Below are positions 18,928 through 28,264 of a stretch of 64,000 nt of DNA, piece by piece (positions within the stretch are counted from its first letter, which is position 1; each line of letters opens with the position of its first letter). The position numbers and the translations under genes are program-made. Below the pieces are notes generated by a model. That model made no database searches, was not told where the DNA came from, and worked only from the letters and a program-made list of their open reading frames with translations. The stretch spans positions 724,896-788,895 of the forward strand of contig NZ_BSSM01000002.1 of NCBI RefSeq assembly GCF_030269125.1, written 5' to 3'. The stretch is from Streptomyces hygroscopicus subsp. hygroscopicus (GTDB lineage Bacteria; Actinomycetota; Actinomycetes; Streptomycetales; Streptomycetaceae).

Positions 18928-21900
18928 TTAAGTCGGCAGCGCCGGAGGCGTTTTCGCCGGTACCGCCTCCAATGCCGCCAATGCCAGCCTTATCGCCTCG
19001 TCCAACTGCGTATCCGCACCCCTCGCCCAGTCCTGCGGGGTCTGTACGACCTCCACGTCCGGGTCGACGCCGTGGTTCTCCATGGTCCAGCCGGGACCCT
19101 CCAGCCACATGGCGTACTTGGGCTGGGTGACCAGGGTGCCGTCGACGAGGCGGTAGCGGCTGTCGATGCCGATGACGCCGCCCCAGGTGCGGGTGCCGAC
19201 GACGGGGCCGATGCCGAGGGCCCTGATGGCGGCGTTGACGATGTCGCCGTCGGAGCCGGAGAACTCGTTGGCGACGGCGACGACGGGGCCGCGCGGGGCG
19301 TGCTGGGGGTAGCTGAAGGGGCGCCGGCCGCGGGGAAGGTCCCAGCCGATGATGCGGCGGGCCAGTTTCTCCACGACGAGTTGGGAGGTGTGGCCGCCCC
19401 GGTTCTCGCGCACGTCCACGATCAGGCCCTCGCGGGCGACCTCGACGCGCAGGTCGCGGTGGATCTGGGCCCAGCCGGGGGCCTGCATGTCGGGGACGTG
19501 CAGGTAGCCGAGGCGGCCGTCGGAGCGCTCGTGGACATGGGCGCGGCGGTCGGCGACCCAGGCGTGGTAGCGCAGGGGTTCCTCGTCGGCGAGCGGGACG
19601 ACCACGACGTGCCGGGGGTCGCCGCCGGCCGCGGGCGAGACGGTGAGTTCGACGGGGCGTCCGGCCGTGCCGGTGAGCAGGGGGCCGGGTCCGGTCACCG
19701 GGTCGACGGGGTGGCCCGAGACGGCGAGGATCGCGTCCCCGGGGCGGACGGCGACGCCGGGCGCGGCGAGCGGGCTGCGGGCGTCCGGGTCCGAGGTCTC
19801 CGAGGGCAGGATGCGGTCGACGCGCCAACTCCCGTCCTCGTGGCGGGAGATGTCGGCGCCGAGCAGGCCCTGGCGGGGGCCGCCGCCGTAGCCGCCGCGG
19901 GGGATGACGTAGGCGTGCGAGGTGCCGAGTTCGCCGTGCACCTCCCACAGCAGGTCCACGAGGTCGTCGTGGGTGGCGAGGCGGTCGAGGACGGGGCGGT
20001 AACGGTCGAGGACGCCGTCCCAGTCGATGCCGCCGAGGTCGGGACGCCAGAAGTTGTCGCGCATGAGGCGGCCGGTCTCGTCGTACATCTGCCGCCACTC
20101 GGCGGCGGGGTCGACGGTCTGCCGGATGCGGCCGAGGTCGACGGTGATGTTGGAGTCGCTGTCCTCGTCGGAGGAGGCGCGCCGGTCGCTGGGTACGACC
20201 TTGAGCTTGCCGTCGGTCCACAGCAGGACCCGCTTGCCGTCGCCGCTGACCTCGAAGTGGTCGGCGTCGGCGGAGAGGTGTTCCAGGCGCTGCTGGGCGA
20301 GGTCGTAGCGCTCCAGTTCGGTGCTGGGGTCGGCCTCGTCGGGGGTGGCGCGGGTGGTGCCGAGGACACCGTGCAACGGGTGCCGCAGCCACAGGACGCC
20401 GTCCTTGGCCGCGCGCAGGTTGCCGTAGCGGGCGGCCTCGACCGGGAAGGGCACGATGCGGTCGGCGAGCCCGTCGAGGTCGATCCGGGTGGCGGGCACG
20501 CCCTCGCTGTCGGGGGTCTCCTCCTTGTCGGAGGTCTCGAACGGGCGGCCGTGGCGCTGGGGCCCGAACGGGGAGGGGGTGGTCGCGGCGAGCGTGATCA
20601 GGTAGGGGCGGGTGCCCTCCACGAAGGCCAGGTCGAAGACGTGCTCGTCGTAGACCGGGTCGAAGGAGCGGTTGGAGAGGAAGGCGAGGTGCTTGCCGTC
20701 GAGGGTGAAGGCGGGCGCGTGGTCCTGGAAGCGCAGCGGCGTGGCCTCGCTGACGGTCAGGTCGGTGGTGTGCGCGAGGCGCAGCTGGCACAGCGGGCGG
20801 GGGCCGGGGTGGGTCCAGGCGAGCCAGGCGGAGTCGGGCGAGAAGGTGAGGTCGCGGACGTCGCCGTCCTCGCTGCGGTCGACCTCGCGGACCTCGCCGG
20901 TCTCCCGCTCGACCAGCAGCAGCCGGCCGTCGTGGGCGGCGACGGCGGCGCGGCTGCCGTCGGGGGCCATGGCGAGTTCCAGGACCCGGCCGAGGCGTCC
21001 GGCGGCGAGCCGGCGCGGGGTGGCGCCGAGGGCGGGGCCGGTGGCGGGGGCGAACTCCAGGGCGTCCTCGCCCTCGGCGTCGGTGACCCAGACGACCCAT
21101 TCCTCGCCGTCGGCACGGAAGGTGCGGGGCAGCCGGGTGCGGACGCCGGGTTCGGCGGCGAGCGCGCGGACCGGACCGGAGCGGTGGGTGACCCAGTGGA
21201 CCGTGCCGCGCAGGCCGACGGCACTGCCGCGGGCGGTGTGGTCGGGGGCGGCCGAGCCGAACCAGCGGGAGGCGTTCACCTGGAAGGGCTGGAGGTCGAC
21301 GCGGGGGCCGCCGAGGCGGACGTCCAGGGGGCGGGGGGCGGCGCCGTCGAGGTCGTCCAGGAGCCAGAGCCGGCCGGCGCTGGAGTAGACGACGCGGGTG
21401 CCGTCACCGGCGGCGTGGCGGGCGTAGAAACCGTCGAGGGGAGTGTGCCTGCGCAGGTCGGAGCCGTCGGCGCGGGAGGAGTAGAGGGCGCCGGTGCCCT
21501 CGTGGTCACAGAGGAAGGCGATGCGGTCGCCGACCCAGAGGGGGTACTCGATGTTCCCGTCGAGTTCCTCGTGCAGCCGGACGAACCGCCCCTCCCCCTC
21601 CCGGTCGATCCACAGCTTGCCGGCGGTGCCGCCGCGGTAGCGCTTCCACCAGGCGGCCTCGCGGCCCATCGGGGCGGACAGCAGGACGGGGTGCGGGCCG
21701 TGGGCGACCTCGCCGACGGGGCCGTACGGGAGGGTGGTGGCGGGTCCGCCGTCGAGGGGGACGGCGCGGGCCCAGGTGCGGCGCAGGCTGGGCTGGCCGG
21801 TGGTGCTCAGCGCGAGGACGTGGCCCTCGGGGGTCCAGCCGCGGACCTGGGTCCTCCAACTGCCCCAGTAGGTGAGGCGTTTGGCGGGGCCGCCGGCGAC

Positions 21901-22137
21901 GGGCGCGATGTGCACCTCGGGGGCGCCGTCGCGGGTCGAGGTCCAGGCGAGGGTGGTGCCGTCGGGCGAGATGCGGGGATGGTTCACCGGGACGTTGTCG
22001 GCACTGGCCCGCCAGGCGCGGCCTCCGTCGAGGGGGGCCAGCCACACGTCGTCCTCGGCGACGAAAGTCACCAAGTCGCCGTGCAGGTGCGGGAATCGGA
22101 GGTAGCCGGAGGTTCCTGTCGAAGCGCCCTGAGTCAC
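18928..22137 (-). CDS. tricorn protease (S41 family)
   Basis: A 1069-residue cytoplasmic protease. The first 650 or so residues form beta-propeller repeats (for example RISPDGTTLAWTS, LTFSPDSAWLAWTHPG) that gate substrate entry. A helical C1 domain, a PDZ domain (PGVAVRPGDAILAVSGHPV) and the C2 catalytic domain follow. The catalytic set is complete: Ser740-His741 (TSHAY), nucleophile Ser962-Asp963 (FSGSDGD) and Glu1020 (MENHG), closely matching the spacing in Thermoplasma tricorn. It probably degrades oligopeptides released by the proteasome or other ATP-dependent proteases. The start is the GTG at 22137; the gene appears to be transcribed alone. Confidence 0.95.
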   Translation of the reverse strand: MTQGASTGTSGYLRFPHLHGDLVTFVAEDDVWLAPLDGGRAWRASADNVPVNHPRISPDGTTLAWTSTRDGAPEVHIAPVAGGPAKRLTYWGSWRTQVRGWTPEGHVLALSTTGQPSLRRTWARAVPLDGGPATTLPYGPVGEVAHGPHPVLLSAPMGREAAWWKRYRGGTAGKLWIDREGEGRFVRLHEELDGNIEYPLWVGDRIAFLCDHEGTGALYSSRADGSDLRRHTPLDGFYARHAAGDGTRVVYSSAGRLWLLDDLDGAAPRPLDVRLGGPRVDLQPFQVNASRWFGSAAPDHTARGSAVGLRGTVHWVTHRSGPVRALAAEPGVRTRLPRTFRADGEEWVVWVTDAEGEDALEFAPATGPALGATPRRLAAGRLGRVLELAMAPDGSRAAVAAHDGRLLLVERETGEVREVDRSEDGDVRDLTFSPDSAWLAWTHPGPRPLCQLRLAHTTDLTVSEATPLRFQDHAPAFTLDGKHLAFLSNRSFDPVYDEHVFDLAFVEGTRPYLITLAATTPSPFGPQRHGRPFETSDKEETPDSEGVPATRIDLDGLADRIVPFPVEAARYGNLRAAKDGVLWLRHPLHGVLGTTRATPDEADPSTELERYDLAQQRLEHLSADADHFEVSGDGKRVLLWTDGKLKVVPSDRRASSDEDSDSNITVDLGRIRQTVDPAAEWRQMYDETGRLMRDNFWRPDLGGIDWDGVLDRYRPVLDRLATHDDLVDLLWEVHGELGTSHAYVIPRGGYGGGPRQGLLGADISRHEDGSWRVDRILPSETSDPDARSPLAAPGVAVRPGDAILAVSGHPVDPVTGPGPLLTGTAGRPVELTVSPAAGGDPRHVVVVPLADEEPLRYHAWVADRRAHVHERSDGRLGYLHVPDMQAPGWAQIHRDLRVEVAREGLIVDVRENRGGHTSQLVVEKLARRIIGWDLPRGRRPFSYPQHAPRGPVVAVANEFSGSDGDIVNAAIRALGIGPVVGTRTWGGVIGIDSRYRLVDGTLVTQPKYAMWLEGPGWTMENHGVDPDVEVVQTPQDWARGADTQLDEAIRLALAALEAVPAKTPPALPT

Positions 22138-22182
22138 CCCGTCACCTTACGCAGTGGCCGCCGTGCGCGTGCCCATTTCCGA

Positions 22183-22716
22183 TCACTTGCCCTGCACGGG
22201 CAGGCAGACGGGATCGTTCGGGCACCAGACGGTCCGGGTGACGGTGACCGTCACCGCGGGCCGCGGGCCGACGGTCGGGTAGCCGGGCGGGCGGTACGTG
22301 GGCCCCGACGCGGCGTCGCAGTCGCCGAGCCCGCTGACGTGGAACACCTGCTTCCCCCCGACCCTGGCCCGCAGATCGCCCCGCACACAGGCCCCGCTCA
22401 CGGCCCGCGTCACCTCGCCATCGACGGTGATCCTCCGCCGGTCCCGGGTCTCCCCCCGGCAGTCGACGGAGACGACGGCGGTCTCCCCCGGCGAGGGCGT
22501 CGCGCCGGTCCCGCCGCCCGAGTCACCGGTGCAGTTGAGCCAGCCGACGTCCACATGCGCCTGTTCCAGCCGGGCGGTGGCGGTCGTCCCGGTGGTGTAG
22601 GCGACACTCGCCGACCCGAGCACATCCGGCTGACACGCCACGAGGGCCCCACCGGCCGCGACGACGATCCCGGCGACGACGGTCACCCGCGGTCGAATCC
22701 ACATGAATGCCCCCAT
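22183..22716 (-). CDS. putative lipoprotein of unknown function
   Basis: A 177-residue protein with a lipoprotein signal peptide: MGAFMWIRPRVTVVAGIVVA followed by the lipobox LVAC at about residue 30, so the mature protein is probably anchored by lipid to the outer membrane face. Six further cysteines in the mature part suggest disulfides. The C-terminus is Pro/Thr/Val-rich (PAVTVTVTRTVWCPND). No known domain is recognised. An ATG at 22704 is an alternative start. A 110-base gap separates it from the VOC gene. Confidence 0.7.
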   Translation of the reverse strand: MGAFMWIRPRVTVVAGIVVAAGGALVACQPDVLGSASVAYTTGTTATARLEQAHVDVGWLNCTGDSGGGTGATPSPGETAVVSVDCRGETRDRRRITVDGEVTRAVSGACVRGDLRARVGGKQVFHVSGLGDCDAASGPTYRPPGYPTVGPRPAVTVTVTRTVWCPNDPVCLPVQGK

Positions 22717-22826
22717 GCACGGCAGCGTGCCACCGCACGGGGGCGGACGGAAGCCCGTGCACGGCCACTCACCCGTTCGGCGGGCCGGGTCGTCCGAAGC
22801 GGCCCGTGCCGGGGGGCGGTTGCCGC

Positions 22827-23219
22827 TCAGCCCCGCAGCAGCAACCACTCCTGGAGTTCCACCAGGTTGTCCTCCGGGTCCTTGAGGTGGGCGACACGCA
22901 TGCGGTCGGTCAGGGGGGTCGGGGGCTGGAGGAGGGTGGCGCCGCGGGAGGTGATGTCGGCGCAGTAGGCGTCGAGGTCGTCGACGCGCAGGACGACCAG
23001 GGAGCGGTGGCCGTCGGCGGGGGCGGCGAGTTCGGGGAGGAGTTCGGCCATCATGGCGCGGTCCTGGAGGGCGATGCCGGCGGACCCGGCGTGGGGGCTG
23101 AACTTCTCGTAGGGGCCCTCGGTCGCACCGGACTGCGGCTTCAGGCCGAGGACGTCGGCGTAGAAGCGGTAGCAGGCCGCGAAGTCGGTGACGAGGAGCC
23201 GTACTTGGGCGAGTTCCAT
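22827..23219 (-). CDS. VOC (glyoxalase/dioxygenase fold) protein
   Basis: A 130-residue vicinal-oxygen-chelate protein with two beta-alpha-beta-beta-beta modules. It starts MELAQVRLLVTDFAACYRFY, has LQDRAMMAELLPE in the middle, and ends with AHLKDPEDNLVELQEWLLLR, whose Glu-rich end is the usual metal-binding strand. The specific reaction cannot be named. It begins 19 bases after rsmE and is probably cotranscribed with it. Confidence 0.85.
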   Translation of the reverse strand: MELAQVRLLVTDFAACYRFYADVLGLKPQSGATEGPYEKFSPHAGSAGIALQDRAMMAELLPELAAPADGHRSLVVLRVDDLDAYCADITSRGATLLQPPTPLTDRMRVAHLKDPEDNLVELQEWLLLRG

Positions 23220-23238
23220 GGTGTCCCCCGGACGATGT

Positions 23239-23985
23239 TCAGGACCAGCGGCCGGTGCGGCCCAGCAGGAGGGCCGCGGCGGCGGTGCCGGCGGTGGATG
23301 TACGCATCACGCTCGGCCCGAGGACGTACGCCTTCGCGCCCGCCTCCTCGAAGAGCGCCAACTCGTCGCGGGAGACGCCCCCTTCGGGCCCCACGACCAG
23401 CACGATATCGCCGTCGGCGGGGAGTTCGGCCGTGGCCAGCGGCTCGCTGGCGTGCTCGAAGTCGGAGTGCAGCACCCCGGCGAAGTCGGCCTCGGCCAAG
23501 AGCGCCGCCACCTGCTTGGTGGTCGCCGCCTCCGCGACCTGCGGGAAACGCACCCGCCGCGACTGCTTGCCGGCCTCGCGCGCCGTGGCCCGCCACTTGC
23601 CGAGCGCCTTGAGCCCCCGCTCGCCCCTCCACTGCGTGATGCAGCGCGCGGCCTGCCACGGCACGATCGCGTCGACCCCGACCTCGGTCATCGTCTCGAC
23701 GGCCAGCTCCCCCCGGTCCCCCTTGGGCAGCGCCTGCACCACCGTGATCCGGGGCCGCGGCGCGGGCTCCTCGGACACCTCCGGCATCCGTACGACCAGC
23801 CGGTCCTTGCCCTCGCTGCCGAGCACCTCGCACACCGCGTAGCGCCCCGCGCCGTCGGTGAGCACGACCTCCTCGCCGGCCTCCAGACGCTTGACCGAGA
23901 CCGCGTGCCGGCCCTCGGGACCGTCCAGGACGTAGCGGTCGCCGTCCGGGGTGAAGTCCGGTACGACGAAGACGGGCGCGGTCAT
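23239..23985 (-). CDS. rsmE: 16S rRNA m3U1498 methyltransferase RsmE
   Basis: A 248-residue SPOUT methyltransferase that adds a methyl group to U1498 of 16S rRNA. An N-terminal PUA-like domain (FVVPDFTPDGDRYVLDGPEG) is followed by the knotted SAM domain with VVGPEGGVSRDELALF and the C-terminal YVLGPSVMRTSTAGTAA. These are diagnostic. Its ATG overlaps the TGA of the nitronate monooxygenase-like gene (ATGA), and the gene is followed by the VOC gene. Confidence 0.96.
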   Translation of the reverse strand: MTAPVFVVPDFTPDGDRYVLDGPEGRHAVSVKRLEAGEEVVLTDGAGRYAVCEVLGSEGKDRLVVRMPEVSEEPAPRPRITVVQALPKGDRGELAVETMTEVGVDAIVPWQAARCITQWRGERGLKALGKWRATAREAGKQSRRVRFPQVAEAATTKQVAALLAEADFAGVLHSDFEHASEPLATAELPADGDIVLVVGPEGGVSRDELALFEEAGAKAYVLGPSVMRTSTAGTAAAALLLGRTGRWS

Positions 23986-25070
23986 CGCTGTCCACCACCG
24001 ATCACGGGACGTTCGGCCAACCGGGCACGGGCCTCGGCGAGTTCTGCGACCAGTACCTCCACCAGGCGTGCGGCGGGCAGTTCCCGGGCCAGCCGGTGGC
24101 CCTGGCCCGCCCACAGCGCCATGCCCTGCGCGTCCCCGGCCTTCGCGGCGGCCTTGCGCAGCGGCGCGGTGAGGTGGTTGATCTCCGGGTAGGCGGCGGG
24201 CGCGTACGGCCCGTGCTCGCGCAGGAAGCGGTTGACCAGGGCGCGCGCCGGACGGCCGGTGAACGCGCGGGTGGTCTCCGTGCGCGCGAACAGGGGGTTG
24301 GTCAGCGCCTGCTTGTGCACCTCGGGCGCACCGGACTCGGGGGTGGCGAGGAAGGCGGTGCCCAGTTGGGCGGCGCTCGCGCCCGCCGCGAGGACGGCGG
24401 CGATCTGGGCGCCGCGCATGATGCCGCCCGCGGCGACGACCGGGAGGCGGACGGCCTCGCGGATCTGCGTGATCAGGGACAGCAGGCCGATGCCGGTGCC
24501 GTCGTTCTCCGCGATGTCCCGGTGCGTGCCCTGGTGGCCGCCGGCCTCCACGCCCTGGGCGATCACCGCGTCCGCCCCGGCCCGCTCCACGGCGACGGCC
24601 TCCTCGGCGGTGGTGGCGGTGACCAGCGTGACGGTGCCGGCCCGCCGCAGCCGCTCCAGCGCCTCCCGGCTCGGCACGCCGAAGTGGAAGGAGACCGCGG
24701 GCACCGGGTCGTCCAGGAGCACCGCGAGCTTGGCGTCGTAGCCGTCGTCCCGGCCGCTGTCCGGATCGCCCAGCTCGGTCTCGTACCAGGCGGCCTCGCC
24801 GGCGAGCTGGTGGGCGTAGACCTCGACCGCGCCGCTCTCCGCGTACTCCGGCTGCGGCATGAACACATTGACGCCGAAGGGACCGTCGGTGAGGCTCCGC
24901 AGCCGCTTGATCTCCTGGTACATGCCGTCGGCCGTCTTGTACCCGGCGGCCAGGAACCCGAGCCCGCCGGCCCCGCCCACGGCCGCGACCAGCTCCGGCA
25001 CGGAGACGCCGCCGGCCATGGGGGCCTGCACGATCGGGTGACGGAGAAGATCGGTCAGTGCGGAGGACAT
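23982..25070 (-). CDS. nitronate monooxygenase / NPD-like FMN oxidoreductase
   Basis: A 362-residue FMN-binding TIM barrel of the nitronate monooxygenase family. PIVQAPMAGGVSVPELVAAV at the N-terminus, the AQGVEAGGHQGTH loop (His before the FMN phosphate), VVAAGGIMRGAQIAAVLAAG and AQLGTAFL are all present. Enzymes of the group oxidise toxic alkyl nitronates; related members are enoyl reductases, so the substrate is uncertain. It lies 121 bases after dnaJ2 and is coupled to rsmE, as is common in Streptomyces. Confidence 0.88.
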   Translation of the reverse strand: MSSALTDLLRHPIVQAPMAGGVSVPELVAAVGGAGGLGFLAAGYKTADGMYQEIKRLRSLTDGPFGVNVFMPQPEYAESGAVEVYAHQLAGEAAWYETELGDPDSGRDDGYDAKLAVLLDDPVPAVSFHFGVPSREALERLRRAGTVTLVTATTAEEAVAVERAGADAVIAQGVEAGGHQGTHRDIAENDGTGIGLLSLITQIREAVRLPVVAAGGIMRGAQIAAVLAAGASAAQLGTAFLATPESGAPEVHKQALTNPLFARTETTRAFTGRPARALVNRFLREHGPYAPAAYPEINHLTAPLRKAAAKAGDAQGMALWAGQGHRLARELPAARLVEVLVAELAEARARLAERPVIGGGQR

Positions 25071-25191
25071 GACCGCATGGTGTCACGTCCCCCGAACAAG
25101 TCCGAATCGGGTGCCGGTCTCGGCATATACCGCGCGCACCTGCGCTTCCCGGCAGGTGGCCGGGCCGGGGGGCGCGCCCCCGGCTCACCCG

Positions 25192-26328
25192 TCAGCGTCC
25201 GTTGAACGCGTCCTTCAGCCGCGAGAACAGGCCCTGCTGACCCGGCTGGAACTGGCCCTGCGGCCGCTCCTCGCCCCGCAGCTTGGCCAGCTCGCGCAGC
25301 AGTCGCTCCTGCTCCGGGTCCAGCTTCGTCGGCGTCTGCACCTCGACGTGCACGATCAGGTCGCCCCGGCCGCCGCCCCGCAGATGCGTGACGCCCCGGC
25401 CGTGCAGCGGGATCGACTGCCCGGACTGCGTACCCGGCCGGATGTCGACCTCCTCCAGGCCGTCCAGCGTCTCCAGCGGCACCTTCGTGCCGAGCGCAGC
25501 CGCGGTCATCGGGATCGTCACCGTGCAGTGCAGGTCGTCGCCGCGCCGCTGGAACGTGGAGTGCGGCAGCTCGTGGATCTCGACGTACAGGTCACCGGCC
25601 GGACCGCCACCGGGCCCGACCTCGCCCTCACCGGCGAGCTGGATCCGCGTGCCGTTGTCGACACCGGCCGGGATCTTCACGGTCAGCGTGCGACGCGAGC
25701 GGACCCGCCCGTCCCCGGCGCACTCCGGGCACGGCGTGGGGACCACGGTCCCGAAGCCCTGGCACTGGGGGCACGGCCGTGAGGTCATGACCTGGCCCAG
25801 GAAGGACCGGGTGACCTGCGAGACCTCACCGCGGCCGCGGCACATGTCACACGTCTGCGCCGACGTGCCGGGCGCCGCGCCCTCGCCGTTGCAGGTGTTG
25901 CAGACGACCGCCGTGTCGACCTGGATGTCCTTGGTCGTCCCGAAGGCCGCCTCGTCCAGCTCGACCTCGATCCGGATCATCGCGTCCTGGCCGCGCCGGG
26001 TGCGCGAGCGCGGCCCGCGCTGCGACGCCGTACCGAAGAACGCGTCCATGATGTCGGAGAAGTTGCCGAAGCCACCGGCCCCGAAGCCGCCCGCGCCGGC
26101 GCCGCCGGACTGCGAGAGGGGGTCCCCGCCGAGGTCGTAGACCTGCTTCTTCTGCGGGTCCGACAGCACCTCGTAAGCGGCGTTGATCTCCTTGAACCGC
26201 TCCTGGGTCTTCGGATCCGGGTTGACGTCCGGGTGCAGCTCGCGCGCGAGCCGCCGGAACGCCTTCTTGATCTCATCCTGCGACGCGTCGCGGCGCACGC
26301 CGAGAACGGCGTAGTAGTCCGTGGCCAC
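25192..26328 (-). CDS. dnaJ: chaperone DnaJ (DnaJ2)
   Basis: A 378-residue type I DnaJ co-chaperone for DnaK. It has a J domain with HPD at residues 32-34, then a Gly-rich GGAGAGGFGAGGFGNF linker. The zinc domain carries four repeats: CNTCNGEG, CDMCRGRG, CPQCQGFG and CPECAGDG. The C-terminal peptide-binding domains follow. The start is a GTG at 26328, immediately after the hrcA stop at 26329, so the two genes are tightly coupled and under CIRCE/HrcA control. Streptomyces have a second dnaJ in the dnaK operon; this is the hrcA-linked copy. Confidence 0.95.
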   Translation of the reverse strand: MATDYYAVLGVRRDASQDEIKKAFRRLARELHPDVNPDPKTQERFKEINAAYEVLSDPQKKQVYDLGGDPLSQSGGAGAGGFGAGGFGNFSDIMDAFFGTASQRGPRSRTRRGQDAMIRIEVELDEAAFGTTKDIQVDTAVVCNTCNGEGAAPGTSAQTCDMCRGRGEVSQVTRSFLGQVMTSRPCPQCQGFGTVVPTPCPECAGDGRVRSRRTLTVKIPAGVDNGTRIQLAGEGEVGPGGGPAGDLYVEIHELPHSTFQRRGDDLHCTVTIPMTAAALGTKVPLETLDGLEEVDIRPGTQSGQSIPLHGRGVTHLRGGGRGDLIVHVEVQTPTKLDPEQERLLRELAKLRGEERPQGQFQPGQQGLFSRLKDAFNGR

Positions 26329-27345
26329 TTACGACTCCGCCAGGATCTGTCCGACGTACCGTGCCACTGCGCGTACCGCTCCCATCGTTCCCGGGTAGTC
26401 CATGCGGGTCGGTCCGACCACGCCGAGCTTGGCAACCGCCTCGCCGCCCGAACCGTAGCCCACCGACACCACGGAGGTTGAGTTGAGTCCTTCGTGGGCG
26501 ATCTCGTGCCCGATGCGCACGGTCATGCCCGGATCCTTCGCCTCGCCGAGGAGCTTGAGGAGCACGACCTGCTCCTCGAGGGCCTCCAGGACGGGCCGGA
26601 TCGTGAGGGGGAAGTCGTGTCCGAAACGGGTGAGATTGGCGGTGCCGCCGATCATCAGCCGCTCCTCGTTCTCCTCGACCAGTGTCTCCAGAAGGGTGGA
26701 GAGCACCGTGGAGACCGTACCGCGATCCTCGTGTTCGAAGGCGTCCGGCAGGTCCTCGACCAGCGTCGGCACGTCCGCGAACCGGCGGCCCGCGACCCGG
26801 CTGTTGAGCCGCGCGCGCAGGTCCGCGAGGGACGCCTCGCCGAACGGCGCCGGGCAGTCGACCATCCGCTGCTCGACCCGGCCGGTGTCCGTGATCAGCA
26901 CGAGCATCACGCGCGCGGGGGCGAGCGCGAGCAGTTCCACGTGCCGCACGGTGGACCGGGTCAGGGACGGGTACTGCACGACGGCGACCTGCCGGGTCAG
27001 CTGCGCGAGCAGCCGTACCGTACGCGCCACGACGTCGTCGAGGTCGACGGCGCCGTCCAGGAAGTTCTGGATCGCGCGCCGCTCGGGCGCGGTCATCGGC
27101 TTGACGCCGGCGAGCTTGTCGACGAACAGCCGGTAGCCCTTGTCGGTGGGGATGCGCCCCGCGCTGGTGTGCGGCTGCGCGATGTACCCCTCGTCCTCCA
27201 GGGCCGCCATGTCGTTGCGTACGGTCGCCGGGGACACGCCGAGGCTGTGCCGCTCGGTCAGGGCCTTGGACCCGACCGGCTCCTCGGTGCCGACATAGTC
27301 CTGGACGATGGCGCGCAGCACCTGAAGCCTGCGTTCACTCAGCAT
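26329..27345 (-). CDS. hrcA: heat-shock repressor HrcA
   Basis: A 338-residue repressor that binds CIRCE elements and is kept active by GroEL. The winged helix starts [20 protein letters not shown] with [18 protein letters not shown], and the HrcA core includes [20 protein letters not shown] and the C-terminal [20 protein letters not shown]. It begins 50 bases from a well-formed CIRCE, so it represses itself and dnaJ2. Confidence 0.97.
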   Translation of the reverse strand: MLSERRLQVLRAIVQDYVGTEEPVGSKALTERHSLGVSPATVRNDMAALEDEGYIAQPHTSAGRIPTDKGYRLFVDKLAGVKPMTAPERRAIQNFLDGAVDLDDVVARTVRLLAQLTRQVAVVQYPSLTRSTVRHVELLALAPARVMLVLITDTGRVEQRMVDCPAPFGEASLADLRARLNSRVAGRRFADVPTLVEDLPDAFEHEDRGTVSTVLSTLLETLVEENEERLMIGGTANLTRFGHDFPLTIRPVLEALEEQVVLLKLLGEAKDPGMTVRIGHEIAHEGLNSTSVVSVGYGSGGEAVAKLGVVGPTRMDYPGTMGAVRAVARYVGQILAES

Positions 27346-27394
27346 TCGCGCGCACCTCCAGCATGTCGTCCCCTCGTTCCCTCGGTTGTCCGCC

Positions 27395-27421
27395 TTGGCA
27401 CTCTTCGCATGTGAGTGCCAG
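27395..27421 (-). promoter_or_regulatory. CIRCE element (HrcA operator)
   Basis: TTGGCACTC-N9-GAGTGCCAG, a 9-base inverted repeat with a 9-base spacer, matches the CIRCE consensus TTAGCACTC-N9-GAGTGCTAA with G/C substitutions. It lies 50 bases upstream of hrcA. Confidence 0.95.
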
Positions 27422-27507
27422 CGTTCCCCGGCCCAGTGTACGGCCGTGGGGTACACACAGGGCAAGGTCGGTGCCCCTGCTGCCGCTCCTGCGGTTAGCG
27501 TCGCGGT

Positions 27508-28230
27508 ATGACGGTGACTTGGGAAGAGCGCGGATGGCAGCGGCTGGCCGCCGGGGTGGGGCGGTGCCGGCTGCCGGGCTGGGACTGCACGGCCGGGCTG
27601 GTCCTGGGCGCGGGCACGGCGCTCATGGTGGACGCCGGGTCGAGCCTCGCGGAGGGGGCGCGGCTGCGGTCCGCGGCCGAGGCGCTCGCCGGTGGACGTG
27701 TGACCCATCTCGCGCTGACCCATGTCCATTTCGACCATGTCTTCGGGGTCCCGGCGTTCGCGGGGGCCGCGGTGTACGCGGCGGTGGGGGCGGACGCGGT
27801 GTTCCGCCGCGGGCGGGACGAGCTGCGGCACGACGCCGTCCACCACGGGCTCCCGGCGGAGGAGGCCGAGGAGGCGGCGCTGGCGCTGGTGCCGCCGCGG
27901 CACCTGGTCTCCGGGGAGCGCACCCTGGACCTGGGACCGGGCCGGCAGGTGCTGCTGGCCAACGTCGGTCCCGGACACACCGCCCATGACCTGGTCGTTC
28001 TGGTGCCGGGCGATCCGGAGGTGGTGTTCTGCGGCGACCTGGTGGAGGAGTCGGGGGAGCCCCAGGCGGGGCCGGACGCCGTACCGTCGCGCTGGCCGGA
28101 CGCGCTGGACCGGCTGCTGGCGCTGGGCGGCGAGGACGCGTTGTACGTGCCCGGTCACGGCGCGGTGGTCGACGCGGCGTTCGTACGACGTCAACGGGAC
28201 GCGTTGGCCGCGCGTTTCGGCGTGTCCTGA
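27508..28230 (+). CDS. MBL-fold metallo-hydrolase
   Basis: A 240-residue metallo-beta-lactamase-fold hydrolase. The zinc motif [12 protein letters not shown], a later [12 protein letters not shown], the bridging Asp in [11 protein letters not shown] and VPGHGAVVD give the full set of ligands. The substrate is not apparent; the C-terminal [19 protein letters not shown] pattern is typical of actinobacterial members of unknown role. It is divergent from hrcA, with the CIRCE element in the gap, so its expression might also feel HrcA. It is followed 34 bases later by the DUF3097 gene. Confidence 0.88.
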   Translation: MTVTWEERGWQRLAAGVGRCRLPGWDCTAGLVLGAGTALMVDAGSSLAEGARLRSAAEALAGGRVTHLALTHVHFDHVFGVPAFAGAAVYAAVGADAVFRRGRDELRHDAVHHGLPAEEAEEAALALVPPRHLVSGERTLDLGPGRQVLLANVGPGHTAHDLVVLVPGDPEVVFCGDLVEESGEPQAGPDAVPSRWPDALDRLLALGGEDALYVPGHGAVVDAAFVRRQRDALAARFGVS

Positions 28231-28264
28231 GCGCCGCCCCGCCGCTTCTCCTATCGTCATCCGA

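Noticed and set aside
17683..22968. A very long open frame (1761 codons) on the plus strand opposite rnz, HIT, tricorn and the lipoprotein genes
   Set aside because: It is the antisense of well-identified genes; its composition (Val/Gly/Asp/His-rich, no motifs) is the usual mirror image of G+C-rich coding DNA.
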